Shown here one piece after another: positions 42,211 through 50,411 of a DNA stretch of 64,000 bases. Numbering within the stretch: position 1 is the first letter of the stretch; each line of letters begins with the position of its first letter. The DNA is from Kutzneria kofuensis (GTDB lineage: Bacteria; Actinomycetota; Actinomycetes; Mycobacteriales; Pseudonocardiaceae): assembly GCF_014203355.1 (NCBI RefSeq), contig NZ_JACHIR010000001.1:1676038-1740037 (forward strand). Reading direction: 5' to 3'. The notes below the pieces were generated by a model. The model did no database searches and was not told the origin of the DNA. It was given only the letters and a program-made list of their open reading frames with translations. The position numbers were made by a program, and so were the translations under genes.

Positions 42211-43623
42211 TTACCGTGCGTGCTCGGCGGCGACGGCGCGGACGCGGTGCCGCACGGCGAACCAGCCGAGCACCAGCAGCAGGACCACGCCCGGGATGGC
42301 GTAGATCATGATCCGGCCGGCCGGCACGTCCCAGTAGCTCAGCGCCAGCACGAGCACCAGGAACGCCAGCGTCAGGTAGTTGGTGAACGGGGCCCACGGC
42401 AGCCGGTAGGCCGGCCGCTCGATCTCCCCGCGCCGGGCCTTCCGCTGCAGCGCCAGGTTGCAGATCATGATCATCGACCACATGCTGAGGATGCCCAGCG
42501 CCGAGAAGTTCAGGGCGATCTCGAACGACTCCCCGGGCACCACCAGGTTCAGCACCACGCCGAGCACGTACACACAGGCGGTCAGCAGCACTCCCCCGTA
42601 CGGCACGCCGCCGCGGCTCATCACGCCCAGGAACCTCGGCGCGGACCCGGCGGCGGACAGCGACCGCAGGATCCGCCCGGTGGAGTACAGACCCGAGTTC
42701 ACGCTGGACAGGGCCGCGGTCAGCACGACGATGTCCATGATGCCGGCGGCCCCGGGCACGCCGAGCGAGGACAGGAACGTCACGAACGGGCTGACGTCCT
42801 TGTCGTACGAGGTGGACGGCATCAGCATCACCAGCAGCAGCACCGAGCCGACGTAGAAGATGGCGATGCGCCAGCCGACCGAGTTGACCGCCTTGGGAAT
42901 CACCTTGCGCGGCTCGGCGGTCTCGCCCGCGGCGACGCCGACCATCTCGATCGCGGCGTACGCGAACACCACGCCCTGCAGGATCAGCACCGCCGGCAGC
43001 AGCCCGTGCGGGAAGAAGCCGCCGTGCTCGGCGATCAACGCCGGCCCGGTGGCGTTGCCGTCGATCGGGGTGCGCGAGACCAGCACCACGATGGCGATCA
43101 CCATGAACGCCACCAGCGCCAGCACCTTGATCGCGGCGAACCAGAACTCCAGCTCCCCGAACAGGGTCACCGACACCATGTTCACGGCGAGCACGAGCAC
43201 CAGCGCCCCCAGCGCCGGGATCCACTGCGGCACGTTCGGCCAGAAGAACTGCACGTACTTGGCGGCCGCGGTGACGTCGGCGACGCCACTGCAGGCCCAG
43301 TTCAGGAAGTACATCCAACCCACGAAAAACGCGGACCGCTCACCCAGGAACTCCCGCGAGTACGACACGAACGAGCCGGAGCTGGGCCGGTGCATGACGA
43401 GCTCGCCCATGGCCCGCACCACGAAGAACGCGAACACGCCGGCGATCGCGTAGACGATCGCCAGCGACGGCCCCGCGGTCACCAGCCGGCCGCTGGCGCC
43501 GAGGAACAGGCCGGTGCCGATGGCCCCGCCCATCGCGATCATCTGCACCTGTCGGCTCTTGAGGCCCTTGTGGTAGCCGGCGTCGCCGTCGTCCACCGCG
43601 ACGGTCTCCGAGGTGTGCGACAT
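42211..43623 (-). CDS. amino acid permease (AAT family, asparagine/GABA-type)
   Basis: The 470-residue permease has twelve hydrophobic segments and the family N terminus KSRQVQMIAMGGAIGTGLFLG with the GAIGTG substrate-binding break, plus EMVGVAAGETAEPRKVIPKA. AAT-family members import amino acids with protons; AnsP, GabP and relatives share these features. The exact substrate cannot be told. It is convergent with nagA. Confidence 0.92.
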   Translation of the reverse strand: MSHTSETVAVDDGDAGYHKGLKSRQVQMIAMGGAIGTGLFLGASGRLVTAGPSLAIVYAIAGVFAFFVVRAMGELVMHRPSSGSFVSYSREFLGERSAFFVGWMYFLNWACSGVADVTAAAKYVQFFWPNVPQWIPALGALVLVLAVNMVSVTLFGELEFWFAAIKVLALVAFMVIAIVVLVSRTPIDGNATGPALIAEHGGFFPHGLLPAVLILQGVVFAYAAIEMVGVAAGETAEPRKVIPKAVNSVGWRIAIFYVGSVLLLVMLMPSTSYDKDVSPFVTFLSSLGVPGAAGIMDIVVLTAALSSVNSGLYSTGRILRSLSAAGSAPRFLGVMSRGGVPYGGVLLTACVYVLGVVLNLVVPGESFEIALNFSALGILSMWSMIMICNLALQRKARRGEIERPAYRLPWAPFTNYLTLAFLVLVLALSYWDVPAGRIMIYAIPGVVLLLVLGWFAVRHRVRAVAAEHAR

Positions 43624-43737
43624 GGGGTCCTTTCGGCCGCGGATTACCCCGTTTGTAGCAGAGTGATCGGACCGTCACGCGCTGGAGGCGATGTCACGGG
43701 GCGAACGTGACATCTGTCCCGGGCGAACGGTCCCCCG

Positions 43738-44265
43738 GTGGGGCATGGTTTGCTCGTGGACGTGAGTGAGACGACGGGGGTGCGGCTGCGGGCGCCACGG
43801 CACCGGATCAGCCGAAAGGCGATTCCGTACTGGACGGTGCGCGCGCTGCCGGGGTGGGTCGTGCTGCTGGCGATCGAGATCGCCGTGAAGGTGCTGCCGG
43901 ACGACCCGCCGGGGACGTGGCTGGTCGCGGTGATCGTGGCGACCGCGGTGCTGGCGCTGGTCCACCTGGCCGTGATGCCGAGCTGGCGCTACCGGGTGCA
44001 CCGCTGGGAGGTCACGCCGACCGCCGTCTACACCCAGTCCGGCTGGTTCGACCAGGAGTGGCGGGTCGCGCCGCTGAGCCGGATCCAGACCGTCGACACC
44101 GAGCGCGGGCCGTGGGAGCAGCTGTTCGGCCTGGCCAAGGTCACCGTGACGACCGCGTCCGCGGCCGGCCCGCTGCACATCCACGGCCTCGACCTGGACG
44201 TGGCCCGGCAACTGGTGGACGACCTCACCGCGGCCACCGAGGCCAGCGAGGGTGACGCGACATGA
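43738..44265 (+). CDS. bPH2-domain membrane protein (YdbS-like)
   Basis: The 175-residue protein has two membrane helices (WVVLLAIEIAVKVL and WLVAVIVATAVLALVHLAVM) followed by a bacterial PH-like (bPH2, PF03703) domain with YRVHRWEVTPTAVYTQSGWF and PLSRIQTVDTERGPWEQLFGLAKVTVTTAS. The start is uncertain; GTGs at 43738, 43756 and 43762 are possible. It overlaps the next gene by 4 bases (ATGA), and the pair matches the YdbS-YdbT arrangement in Bacillus, which has been linked to antimicrobial resistance. Confidence 0.85.
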   Translation: MGHGLLVDVSETTGVRLRAPRHRISRKAIPYWTVRALPGWVVLLAIEIAVKVLPDDPPGTWLVAVIVATAVLALVHLAVMPSWRYRVHRWEVTPTAVYTQSGWFDQEWRVAPLSRIQTVDTERGPWEQLFGLAKVTVTTASAAGPLHIHGLDLDVARQLVDDLTAATEASEGDAT

Positions 44266-45797
44266 CCGAGCTCGACGTCGCCGCCGCCCCGCCGCTGAAC
44301 GAGCCGCCGGAGTGGTTGCGGCTCAACGGGAAGATGGTGATCATCAGCCCGCTCAAGGAGGTCGTGCGGGCGGCGGTGCCGCTGGTCGCGGTGTTCGTCG
44401 CCGGCATCAGCACGCACAACTGGTGGCAGTGGCTGTCCCTGGTCGGCGTGGTCCTGCTGATCGCGCGTGGCGTCACGCACTGGGCGACGGCCCGCTACCG
44501 CATCACCGACGAGCAGGTCGAGCTGCGCTCGGGCCTGTTCAACCGGAAGACGCGGGCGGTGCCGCGGGACCGGATCCGCACCGTGGACATCACCTCGGAG
44601 TGGCAGCACCGGCTGGCCGGGCTGAGCGCGCTGAAGATCGGCACGGGTCGTCAGGACAAGGGCAAGGACGACGAGCTGATCCTGGATGCCATCACCAAGG
44701 CGGAGGCGGAGCGGCTGCGCACCCTGCTGCTCACCAAGGCCGTGCCGGCGCCGGCCGAACAGTCCGTTGTGGACGGACAGCCGCCGGAGGCCGAACTGGT
44801 CCGGGTGGACCGCCGCTGGACCTGGTACGCCCCGTTCACGCTGTCCGGCATCGCCGTCGTCGCGGCGGCGTTCGGCGCGGTCTGGCATTTCGCCAACGAC
44901 CTGCACATCCGGCCGGACGACTTCGAGATCATCCGCGCGGCGCTGGGCGTGGTCGGCACGGAGTCGCCGTGGCTGCTGATCCCGGCCGCCGCGGTGGCGC
45001 TGCTGGTCGTCGCGACCATCGCCTCGGTGCTCGGCTACATCCTGTCGTACTGGAACTTCTCCGTGACCCGGGAGCAGAGCGGCACCCTGCACATCCGGCA
45101 CGGCCTGTTGAACACGCGGTCGGTGTCGATCGAAGAGGCCCGGCTGCGCGGCGTCGAGGTGAAGGAAACGTTGCCGCTGCGCCTGGTGCGCGGCGGGCGC
45201 GCCACCGCCGTGGTGAGCGGCCTGCGCACGGGTCGCGGCGACGAGCGCGGCGGCGGCCTGCTGCTGCCGGCGGCGCCGGTCGCACAGGCGCACCTGGTGG
45301 CGGCGAAGGTGTTGCGGGAGCCCACCGATCCGACGACCGCCGCGCTCACGCCGCACCCGGCGGCCGCTTTGCGCCGCCGGATCACGCGGGCGGTGGCGGC
45401 GGTGCTGGCGCTGGCGTTGGTGGCCTGGATCGGCTACCAGCTGGACATTCTGCCGTTCTGGGTGTGGATCGTGTTCCTGGTGCTGACGCCGTTCTCGGCC
45501 TGGCTGGGCTACGACCGGTACCGCAGCCTCGGGCACACCCTGGCCAACGGCTACCTGGTCAGCCGCTCCGGCTCGCTCGTGCGGGAGACGGTCGCGCTGC
45601 GCAGCGACGGCGTGATCGGCTGGCGGGTGCACGCCTCGTACTTCCAGCGCCGGTCCGGGCTGGTCACGCTGGTCGCGACGACCGCGGCCGGGCGGGGCGG
45701 CTATCACGTGACCGACGCCGGTGCGAGCCACGCGCTCGCCTTCGCCGACGAGGTCGTCCCCGATCTGGTGGCCCAGTTCCTGGAACCGGCCACATAG
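44262..45797 (+). CDS. multi-bPH2-domain membrane protein (YdbT-like)
   Basis: The 511-residue protein has pairs of membrane helices each followed by a bPH2 domain: the first with YRITDEQVELRSGLFNRKTR and RIRTVDITSEWQHRLAGL, the second with LNTRSVSIEEARLRGVEVKE, and a third towards the C terminus with GYLVSRSGSLVRETVALR. This triple layout is typical of YdbT. It should sit in the membrane next to the smaller bPH2 protein encoded upstream. Function in lipid or wall homeostasis is likely but unproven. Confidence 0.87.
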   Translation: MTELDVAAAPPLNEPPEWLRLNGKMVIISPLKEVVRAAVPLVAVFVAGISTHNWWQWLSLVGVVLLIARGVTHWATARYRITDEQVELRSGLFNRKTRAVPRDRIRTVDITSEWQHRLAGLSALKIGTGRQDKGKDDELILDAITKAEAERLRTLLLTKAVPAPAEQSVVDGQPPEAELVRVDRRWTWYAPFTLSGIAVVAAAFGAVWHFANDLHIRPDDFEIIRAALGVVGTESPWLLIPAAAVALLVVATIASVLGYILSYWNFSVTREQSGTLHIRHGLLNTRSVSIEEARLRGVEVKETLPLRLVRGGRATAVVSGLRTGRGDERGGGLLLPAAPVAQAHLVAAKVLREPTDPTTAALTPHPAAALRRRITRAVAAVLALALVAWIGYQLDILPFWVWIVFLVLTPFSAWLGYDRYRSLGHTLANGYLVSRSGSLVRETVALRSDGVIGWRVHASYFQRRSGLVTLVATTAAGRGGYHVTDAGASHALAFADEVVPDLVAQFLEPAT

Positions 45798-45824
45798 GAC
45801 AACTCCGGTGTTAGTGTCCGGTCC

Positions 45825-47408
45825 ATGTCTTGGATTCGGGGGGCCGCCGTCGCGGCGGTGGCGCTGACGCTGGGCGGGTGCGGCACGACGATGGCGGGGC
45901 AGGCGGAGCCGGTGCTCGGCGCGCAGGCCAAGATGAAGGGGCCGCCGGACCGCGACGGTGACGCGGTGCTGACGGCGCTGCGGCAGCTCGACGCGTGCGC
46001 GCTGCTGGACGGGCCGGCGATGGCCGCCGCCGGCCTGCCGCCGAACTCGCACCCGATCCCACGCGGGCCGCACGCCTGCTCGTTCAGCGTGGACCGGGTG
46101 TTGGACGACTCGGTCGACGTGATGGTCGGCAAGAAGACGGGCTTCGCGGCCAAGCACCGCGAGCTGCCGGTGACCATCGCCGGCGCCAAGGCCTACCTCG
46201 ACGACCTCACGATGGGCGACCACTCCGAGTGCGCGGTCGACATCCCGGTCAGCTTCGTGATGTCGATCGAGGTGCGGGACAAGCCCGGCTTCCAGTCCAG
46301 GACCAACTCCTGCGACCAGGCCAAGGCCGCCGCGGCCGGCGTGATCGGCAAGCTGGGCAACCCCGACTCGGTCACGGTGCCGGCCTCGCGGCCGCTGGCC
46401 AACTGGGACGGCTGCTCGCTGCTGACCGCGGCGCTGCCCGACCTGGACCCCAAGAAGGTCAGGCTGGAGATGGACTCGGCCCGCTCGCCGTACGACAGCT
46501 GCTCGGCCAGCCAGGACGACGGCAAGGGCACGTCGACCTCCCTGGGCCAGGTGGAAGTCAAGTACGACTCGGATCCGCTGTCCGGCGCCAACCGCACGCC
46601 GCGACAGGTCGGCGACAAGACCGCCAACGTCTCCGACATGAGCACCAGCTGCTACGTCGAGTGGGGCCTCGGGCCGTCGGGCTCGCCGGACAAGCTGTAC
46701 GACACCGTGACCGTCGAGGTCAAGCTGAAGGGCTGCGACGCCGCGACCGCGCTGGCGGTGAAGATCCAGAAGGCGCTGGCCGGTCCCGCGCCGACCGGTG
46801 GCAAGCCGCAGCGGCCGCTGGTCTACCGCCCCGACGAGCCGGACACCGACGCCGTCGGCGCGTGCCTCGACTTCGCCATGGACGACGGCAACTGCGCGCC
46901 GTACCAGCCGTTCACGCTGCCCGCCTCGTTCGCGCAATGGTTCCCCAGCACCGACGACCAGCCGGCGATCGGCTGCGCGCTCGCGGTGGACGCGGTCAAG
47001 GAGGTGTTCGGAGACGCCTTCAAGCCCGTGGTGTGGGGCCAGCACTGCTTCTTCGTGGAGCCGACGCACGCGCTGACCATAACCATCGACGTGTCCACCC
47101 AGTACGCGCCGGCCAAGTACGGGGCCAATCCGCAGCTGTTCTCCAACGTGCAGACCGTGGCCGTGTCCGGCAAGCAGGCCAAGGCCTTCACCAACACGAT
47201 CCACACCAGCAAGCCCGGACACCCGGCGTACGACGAGTACGACGTCTATGTGTCGCCGCACAACAACATCGAGCAGCCGGGCATGATCGCCGGCCTGGCC
47301 CAGGCCCGGACACCCCGTGGCAGCAACCAGGACGCCGTGGCCGACGTCAGCAAGCTGCACGACCTGGACAAGGTCATGGCCAAGATCATCGCCAAGTACG
47401 TGCCGTGA
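45825..47408 (+). CDS. large lipoprotein, DUF3558-like repeats
   Basis: The 527-residue protein has a lipoprotein signal (MSWIRGAAVAAVALTLGGC) with the lipobox LGGC. The mature part has three similar segments, each beginning with a short Cys-containing motif (LDACALLDGPA, WDGCSLLTAALP, IGCALAVDAVKEVFG) and later a GPHACSF or GQHCFF strand, like tandem DUF3558-type domains. It is probably exported and anchored outside. Function is unknown. A terminator hairpin follows 10-45 bases after the stop. Confidence 0.78.
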   Translation: MSWIRGAAVAAVALTLGGCGTTMAGQAEPVLGAQAKMKGPPDRDGDAVLTALRQLDACALLDGPAMAAAGLPPNSHPIPRGPHACSFSVDRVLDDSVDVMVGKKTGFAAKHRELPVTIAGAKAYLDDLTMGDHSECAVDIPVSFVMSIEVRDKPGFQSRTNSCDQAKAAAAGVIGKLGNPDSVTVPASRPLANWDGCSLLTAALPDLDPKKVRLEMDSARSPYDSCSASQDDGKGTSTSLGQVEVKYDSDPLSGANRTPRQVGDKTANVSDMSTSCYVEWGLGPSGSPDKLYDTVTVEVKLKGCDAATALAVKIQKALAGPAPTGGKPQRPLVYRPDEPDTDAVGACLDFAMDDGNCAPYQPFTLPASFAQWFPSTDDQPAIGCALAVDAVKEVFGDAFKPVVWGQHCFFVEPTHALTITIDVSTQYAPAKYGANPQLFSNVQTVAVSGKQAKAFTNTIHTSKPGHPAYDEYDVYVSPHNNIEQPGMIAGLAQARTPRGSNQDAVADVSKLHDLDKVMAKIIAKYVP

Positions 47409-47410
47409 AC

Positions 47411-47452
47411 GGAAAACGGGCCGTTCCCCCGCGGGGAACGGCCCGTTTCGGC
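47411..47452. terminator. bidirectional GC-rich terminator
   Basis: AAACGGGCCGTTCCCC and GGGGAACGGCCCGTTT are perfect 16-bp arms around a 3-base loop, directly between the convergent lipoprotein and zinc-ribbon genes. The A-run and T-run at the ends make it a strong terminator in both directions. Confidence 0.9.
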
Positions 47453-47455
47453 GTC

Positions 47456-47761
47456 TCAGCCCAGGTTCTGCGGAAGCTGCGGCTGAACCGACTGCTGCTG
47501 GGCGGCGGTGTCGTTCTGCGCCACCAGCGCCTGCGACTGCTCCTTGGACAGCTCGCTCACGAAGCCGCAGTACGTGCACTGCAACTGGTAGCGGCTGCTC
47601 ACCGGGAACAGCGGGATGAAGAACAGCGTGAACTTCGTGGTGAACTTGCGCAGCCCGTGCGCGGCCGGGTTGTGGCAGTTGTTGCACACCAACATCGTCA
47701 TCAGCAGTTGCTGCACGTATCTGCGGAAACCCCAGATCAGCAAGAACACCGTCTTCTCCAC
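47456..47761 (-). CDS. zinc-ribbon protein with hydrophobic N terminus
   Basis: The 101-residue protein starts with hydrophobic residues (VFLLIWGFRRYVQQLL) and then has two Cys pairs, VCNNCHNPAAH and LQCTYCGF, separated by about 35 residues, with a positively charged aromatic stretch between. The C-terminal part is Gln-rich. It resembles the zinc-ribbon family proteins of unknown function in actinomycetes. GTG 47761 is the best start. Confidence 0.78.
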   Translation of the reverse strand: MEKTVFLLIWGFRRYVQQLLMTMLVCNNCHNPAAHGLRKFTTKFTLFFIPLFPVSSRYQLQCTYCGFVSELSKEQSQALVAQNDTAAQQQSVQPQLPQNLG

Positions 47762-47787
47762 CCCTGAGTCGGACCTTGGGCGGGAGC

Positions 47788-49161
47788 TTACAGCGCCTGC
47801 CACCCGTTCGGGTCCACTCCACCGGGAATCTCGGCGGTGGTCTCGTACGGCTCCCGGCTGAAGATGAACGTGGCCAGGTCGAGGTGGCTGATCGAACCGT
47901 CCGTTCGGCGCACCACTCGCAACGTCTCGCCCGCGTAGTAGCCGTCCAGGCCGAGCCAGGTGTCCTTGCCCGTCGGCCGGAACCGCGACGCGCGGCCGCC
48001 GGTGCCGGTGAGCGGCGTCAGGCTGATCCAGCCGTCGTGCAGCAGCCGCAGCGCCCGCGGCGCCGGGCCCCAGTACCAGGTTCCGGTGAGGGCCAACAGC
48101 TCCGGATCGACCTCCGGCAGCGGCGCCCACTCGACCGGCAGCGCCGGCTCCAGCGTGGAGATGATGTCGATCAGGTCCGTGCACAGCGTCGGCACGTCGA
48201 CGCCGGTGGTCGTGTTGGTCATGCCGATGGCGGCGGTGCCGCTCTCCGGATGCATCCACACCGTGGCCAGGAAGCCCGGCATCGAGCCGGTGTGCCCGGC
48301 CAGCCGGCGGCCGCGGTTGCGGGCCAGCTGCAAGCCGAGGCCGTAGCCGCCGGTCCACTGCTCGCCGTCCTCGACGACGGCCGGCTCCCGCATCTCCGCC
48401 ACGGTGTCGGGGCGCAGCACGCCGCCGGTGTCACCGCCGACGACGCGGGCCCACCGGGACAGGTCGGTCAGCGTCGACCACAGCTGGCCGGCCGGGGCCA
48501 TCGACACGGCGTCGTGCGCCGGCTCCGGCAGCAGCACGTCCGCCCACGGGTGCACGGCGAAGCCCTCGGCGTGCGGCTTCTCCGGCATCGGCGTGGTGCG
48601 GGTCATGCCCAGCGGCTGCAGGAGTTCCGTGCGGACCGCCTCCAGCCAGCTGACGCCGCGCAGCCGCGCCACCAGCTCGCCGAGCGCGCCGTAGCCGAGG
48701 TTGGAGTAGTGGAACCGGCGGCCGGGCCGGTGCTTGAGCTCCTCGGCGCCGACCCGGTCGGCCATCTCCGGCCACTCGACGCCGGGCGTGCGCTCCCACC
48801 ACTGGCCCGGCGACTCCGCGGTGATGCCGCCGGCGTGCGCGAGCAGCTGAGCCACGGTCACGTCGCCGAAGGCGGTGCCCGGCACGTACTTGTCGTACGG
48901 GGCGTTCAGCTCCACCTTGCCCTCGTCGCGTAGCCGCATCACCAGCGCGGCGACGAACGTCTTGGTGATGGAGCCGATGCGGTACTGCGTGTCCACTCCG
49001 GGCACTTCGCCGGCGACACGGCCGCGGCCGCCGCTCCACGCGATCCGGCCGTCGCGCACCACCGCGGCGACGAGCGACGGGGCACGCTTGGCGGACTGCT
49101 CGGTGGCGACGCGCTGGAGCAGGGCGCGCTCGGTGGTCGGCAGCAGGGGTTCGATGGGCAC
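47788..49161 (-). CDS. serine hydrolase of the beta-lactamase/esterase (class C) family
   Basis: The 457-residue protein has the catalytic SITK (SxxK) motif followed by FVAALVMRLRDEG, the YSN (YxN) motif in HYSNLGYGALGE, and an AGHTGSMPGF segment in place of KTG. These define the class C beta-lactamase-related hydrolases, which include esterases and D-amino-peptidases. There is a C-terminal extra domain of about 100 residues. It has no signal peptide, so it should act in the cytosol. The substrate is unknown. Confidence 0.9.
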   Translation of the reverse strand: MPIEPLLPTTERALLQRVATEQSAKRAPSLVAAVVRDGRIAWSGGRGRVAGEVPGVDTQYRIGSITKTFVAALVMRLRDEGKVELNAPYDKYVPGTAFGDVTVAQLLAHAGGITAESPGQWWERTPGVEWPEMADRVGAEELKHRPGRRFHYSNLGYGALGELVARLRGVSWLEAVRTELLQPLGMTRTTPMPEKPHAEGFAVHPWADVLLPEPAHDAVSMAPAGQLWSTLTDLSRWARVVGGDTGGVLRPDTVAEMREPAVVEDGEQWTGGYGLGLQLARNRGRRLAGHTGSMPGFLATVWMHPESGTAAIGMTNTTTGVDVPTLCTDLIDIISTLEPALPVEWAPLPEVDPELLALTGTWYWGPAPRALRLLHDGWISLTPLTGTGGRASRFRPTGKDTWLGLDGYYAGETLRVVRRTDGSISHLDLATFIFSREPYETTAEIPGGVDPNGWQAL

Positions 49162-49220
49162 GCCAGGTCCTTCCCGTCAACAGCGCGTAGCGGCGGAGGC
49201 GGGCCGTTAGCCTGGCAGCC

Positions 49221-50192
49221 ATGGCTCGCACCCGGCTCTACCGTAACGGCGTCCTCGTCGCCGAGGACTTCAACCCCGCGGAGATCTCCGACCACCTGGC
49301 CGAGCCCGGGGTGGCGATGTGGCTGGACATGTGCGAACCGGACGAATCGGATCTGGTCACCATCAGCGAGGAGCTGGGGCTGCACCGGCTGGCCGTCGAG
49401 GACGCCGTGCACGAGCACCAGCGGCCCAAGCTGGACCACTACGACTCGCACCTGTTCATCTCCGCCTACCTGGCTGCCGTGGATCCGGTCACGGAGCGGC
49501 TGAGCACCAGCGAGATCTCGGTGTTCATCACCCCCGCCGCGCTGGTCACCGTGCGCAAGGACGACGGGTTCGACATCGAGAAGGTGGTCGCCCGCTGGGA
49601 CGCCGCCGCCGACCTGGCCAAGAGCGGCGTCGCCTACCTGCTGCACGGCGTGCTGGACTTCGTCGTGGACAGTCACATCGACGCCGTGCAGCTGCTGGAC
49701 GAACGGATCGAGCAGCTGGAGGAGGTGCTGTTCGAGGACTCCGTCGACCTGCGGCCGCTGCAGCGCCGGTCCTACGGGCTGCGGCGCAGCCTGATGGGGC
49801 TGCGCAAGGTCGCCGGGCCCATGCGGGAGGTGCTGGAGGGCGTGCTGCGGCACGGTTCCCACCTGGTCGACCGCACCATGCGGCCGTACTACGGGGACGT
49901 GCAGGACCACGTGCTCAAGACCGCCGGCCGCATCGAGTCGCTGCGGGAGCTCGTGGCGACCCTGCGGGAGACCGAGCTGACCGTGCAGGGCAACCAGCTC
50001 AACATGATCATGAAGAAGGTGACCTCATGGGCCGCGATCATCGCGGTGCCGACGCTGATCACCGGGTTCTACGGGCAGAACGTGACCTACCCCGGCATCA
50101 ACACCGAGTGGGGCTTCTGGGTGTCGAGCCTGGTGATCGTGGTGGCCTCGGTCGCGCTGTGGTGGTCGTTCAGGCGGCGCGGGTGGCTGTAG
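49221..50192 (+). CDS. CorA-family divalent-cation transporter with GQN in place of GMN
   Basis: The 323-residue protein has the CorA layout: an N-terminal cytosolic alpha-beta funnel, a long helix (SVDLRPLQRRSYGLRRSLMG region) and two C-terminal membrane helices. The signature loop reads YGQNVTYPG where most CorA channels have YGMN. The Met-to-Gln change lies in the ion-entry filter. It should move Mg2+ or another divalent ion; ion choice may be altered. It is a lone gene, upstream of the trp leader. Confidence 0.88.
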   Translation: MARTRLYRNGVLVAEDFNPAEISDHLAEPGVAMWLDMCEPDESDLVTISEELGLHRLAVEDAVHEHQRPKLDHYDSHLFISAYLAAVDPVTERLSTSEISVFITPAALVTVRKDDGFDIEKVVARWDAAADLAKSGVAYLLHGVLDFVVDSHIDAVQLLDERIEQLEEVLFEDSVDLRPLQRRSYGLRRSLMGLRKVAGPMREVLEGVLRHGSHLVDRTMRPYYGDVQDHVLKTAGRIESLRELVATLRETELTVQGNQLNMIMKKVTSWAAIIAVPTLITGFYGQNVTYPGINTEWGFWVSSLVIVVASVALWWSFRRRGWL

Positions 50193-50286
50193 TGGCCCGG
50201 CGGCCCTTCGCCGCGTGGTCCCGCTGTGGTCCTTCCGCGGCCGCGACCGGCTGTAGTACCTTGTCCCCGTGTCCGCGCGTCAGAAC

Positions 50287-50310
50287 ATGAACTGGTGGCC
50301 CGCCTGGTAG
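50287..50310 (+). CDS. trpL: trp leader peptide (MNWWPAW)
   Basis: A seven-codon ORF, Met-Asn-Trp-Trp-Pro-Ala-Trp then TAG, carries three Trp codons. It lies 27 bases ahead of a terminator hairpin that precedes trpEG. Ribosome stalling at these codons when charged tRNA-Trp is short would let the antiterminator form. The function is clear from position and content. Confidence 0.92.
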   Translation: MNWWPAW

Positions 50311-50363
50311 GCGGCCCACTCCCACGCGCATCCCGCGGCCGTCTCATCCGAGGCGGCCTTTTT
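50310..50363 (+). promoter_or_regulatory. trp attenuator (antiterminator and terminator)
   Basis: GGCCGTCTC and GAGGCGGCC (50337-50358) form a 9-bp stem with a 4-base loop followed by five Ts, an intrinsic terminator. GGCGGCC at 50310-50316 can instead pair with GGCCGTC at 50337-50343, an antiterminator that excludes the terminator stem. The first element includes the leader stop codon. Confidence 0.9.
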
Positions 50364-50411
50364 GTTGCCCCGTCTCGGTTGTGACGGCCCCTTCGACAAG
50401 GAGCCCCGACC

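Noticed and set aside
44028-47822. A 1264-codon minus-strand open frame
   Set aside because: It is antisense to the two bPH2 genes and the lipoprotein gene; its composition (Arg-, Gly- and His-rich) is typical of a shadow frame in high-GC DNA.
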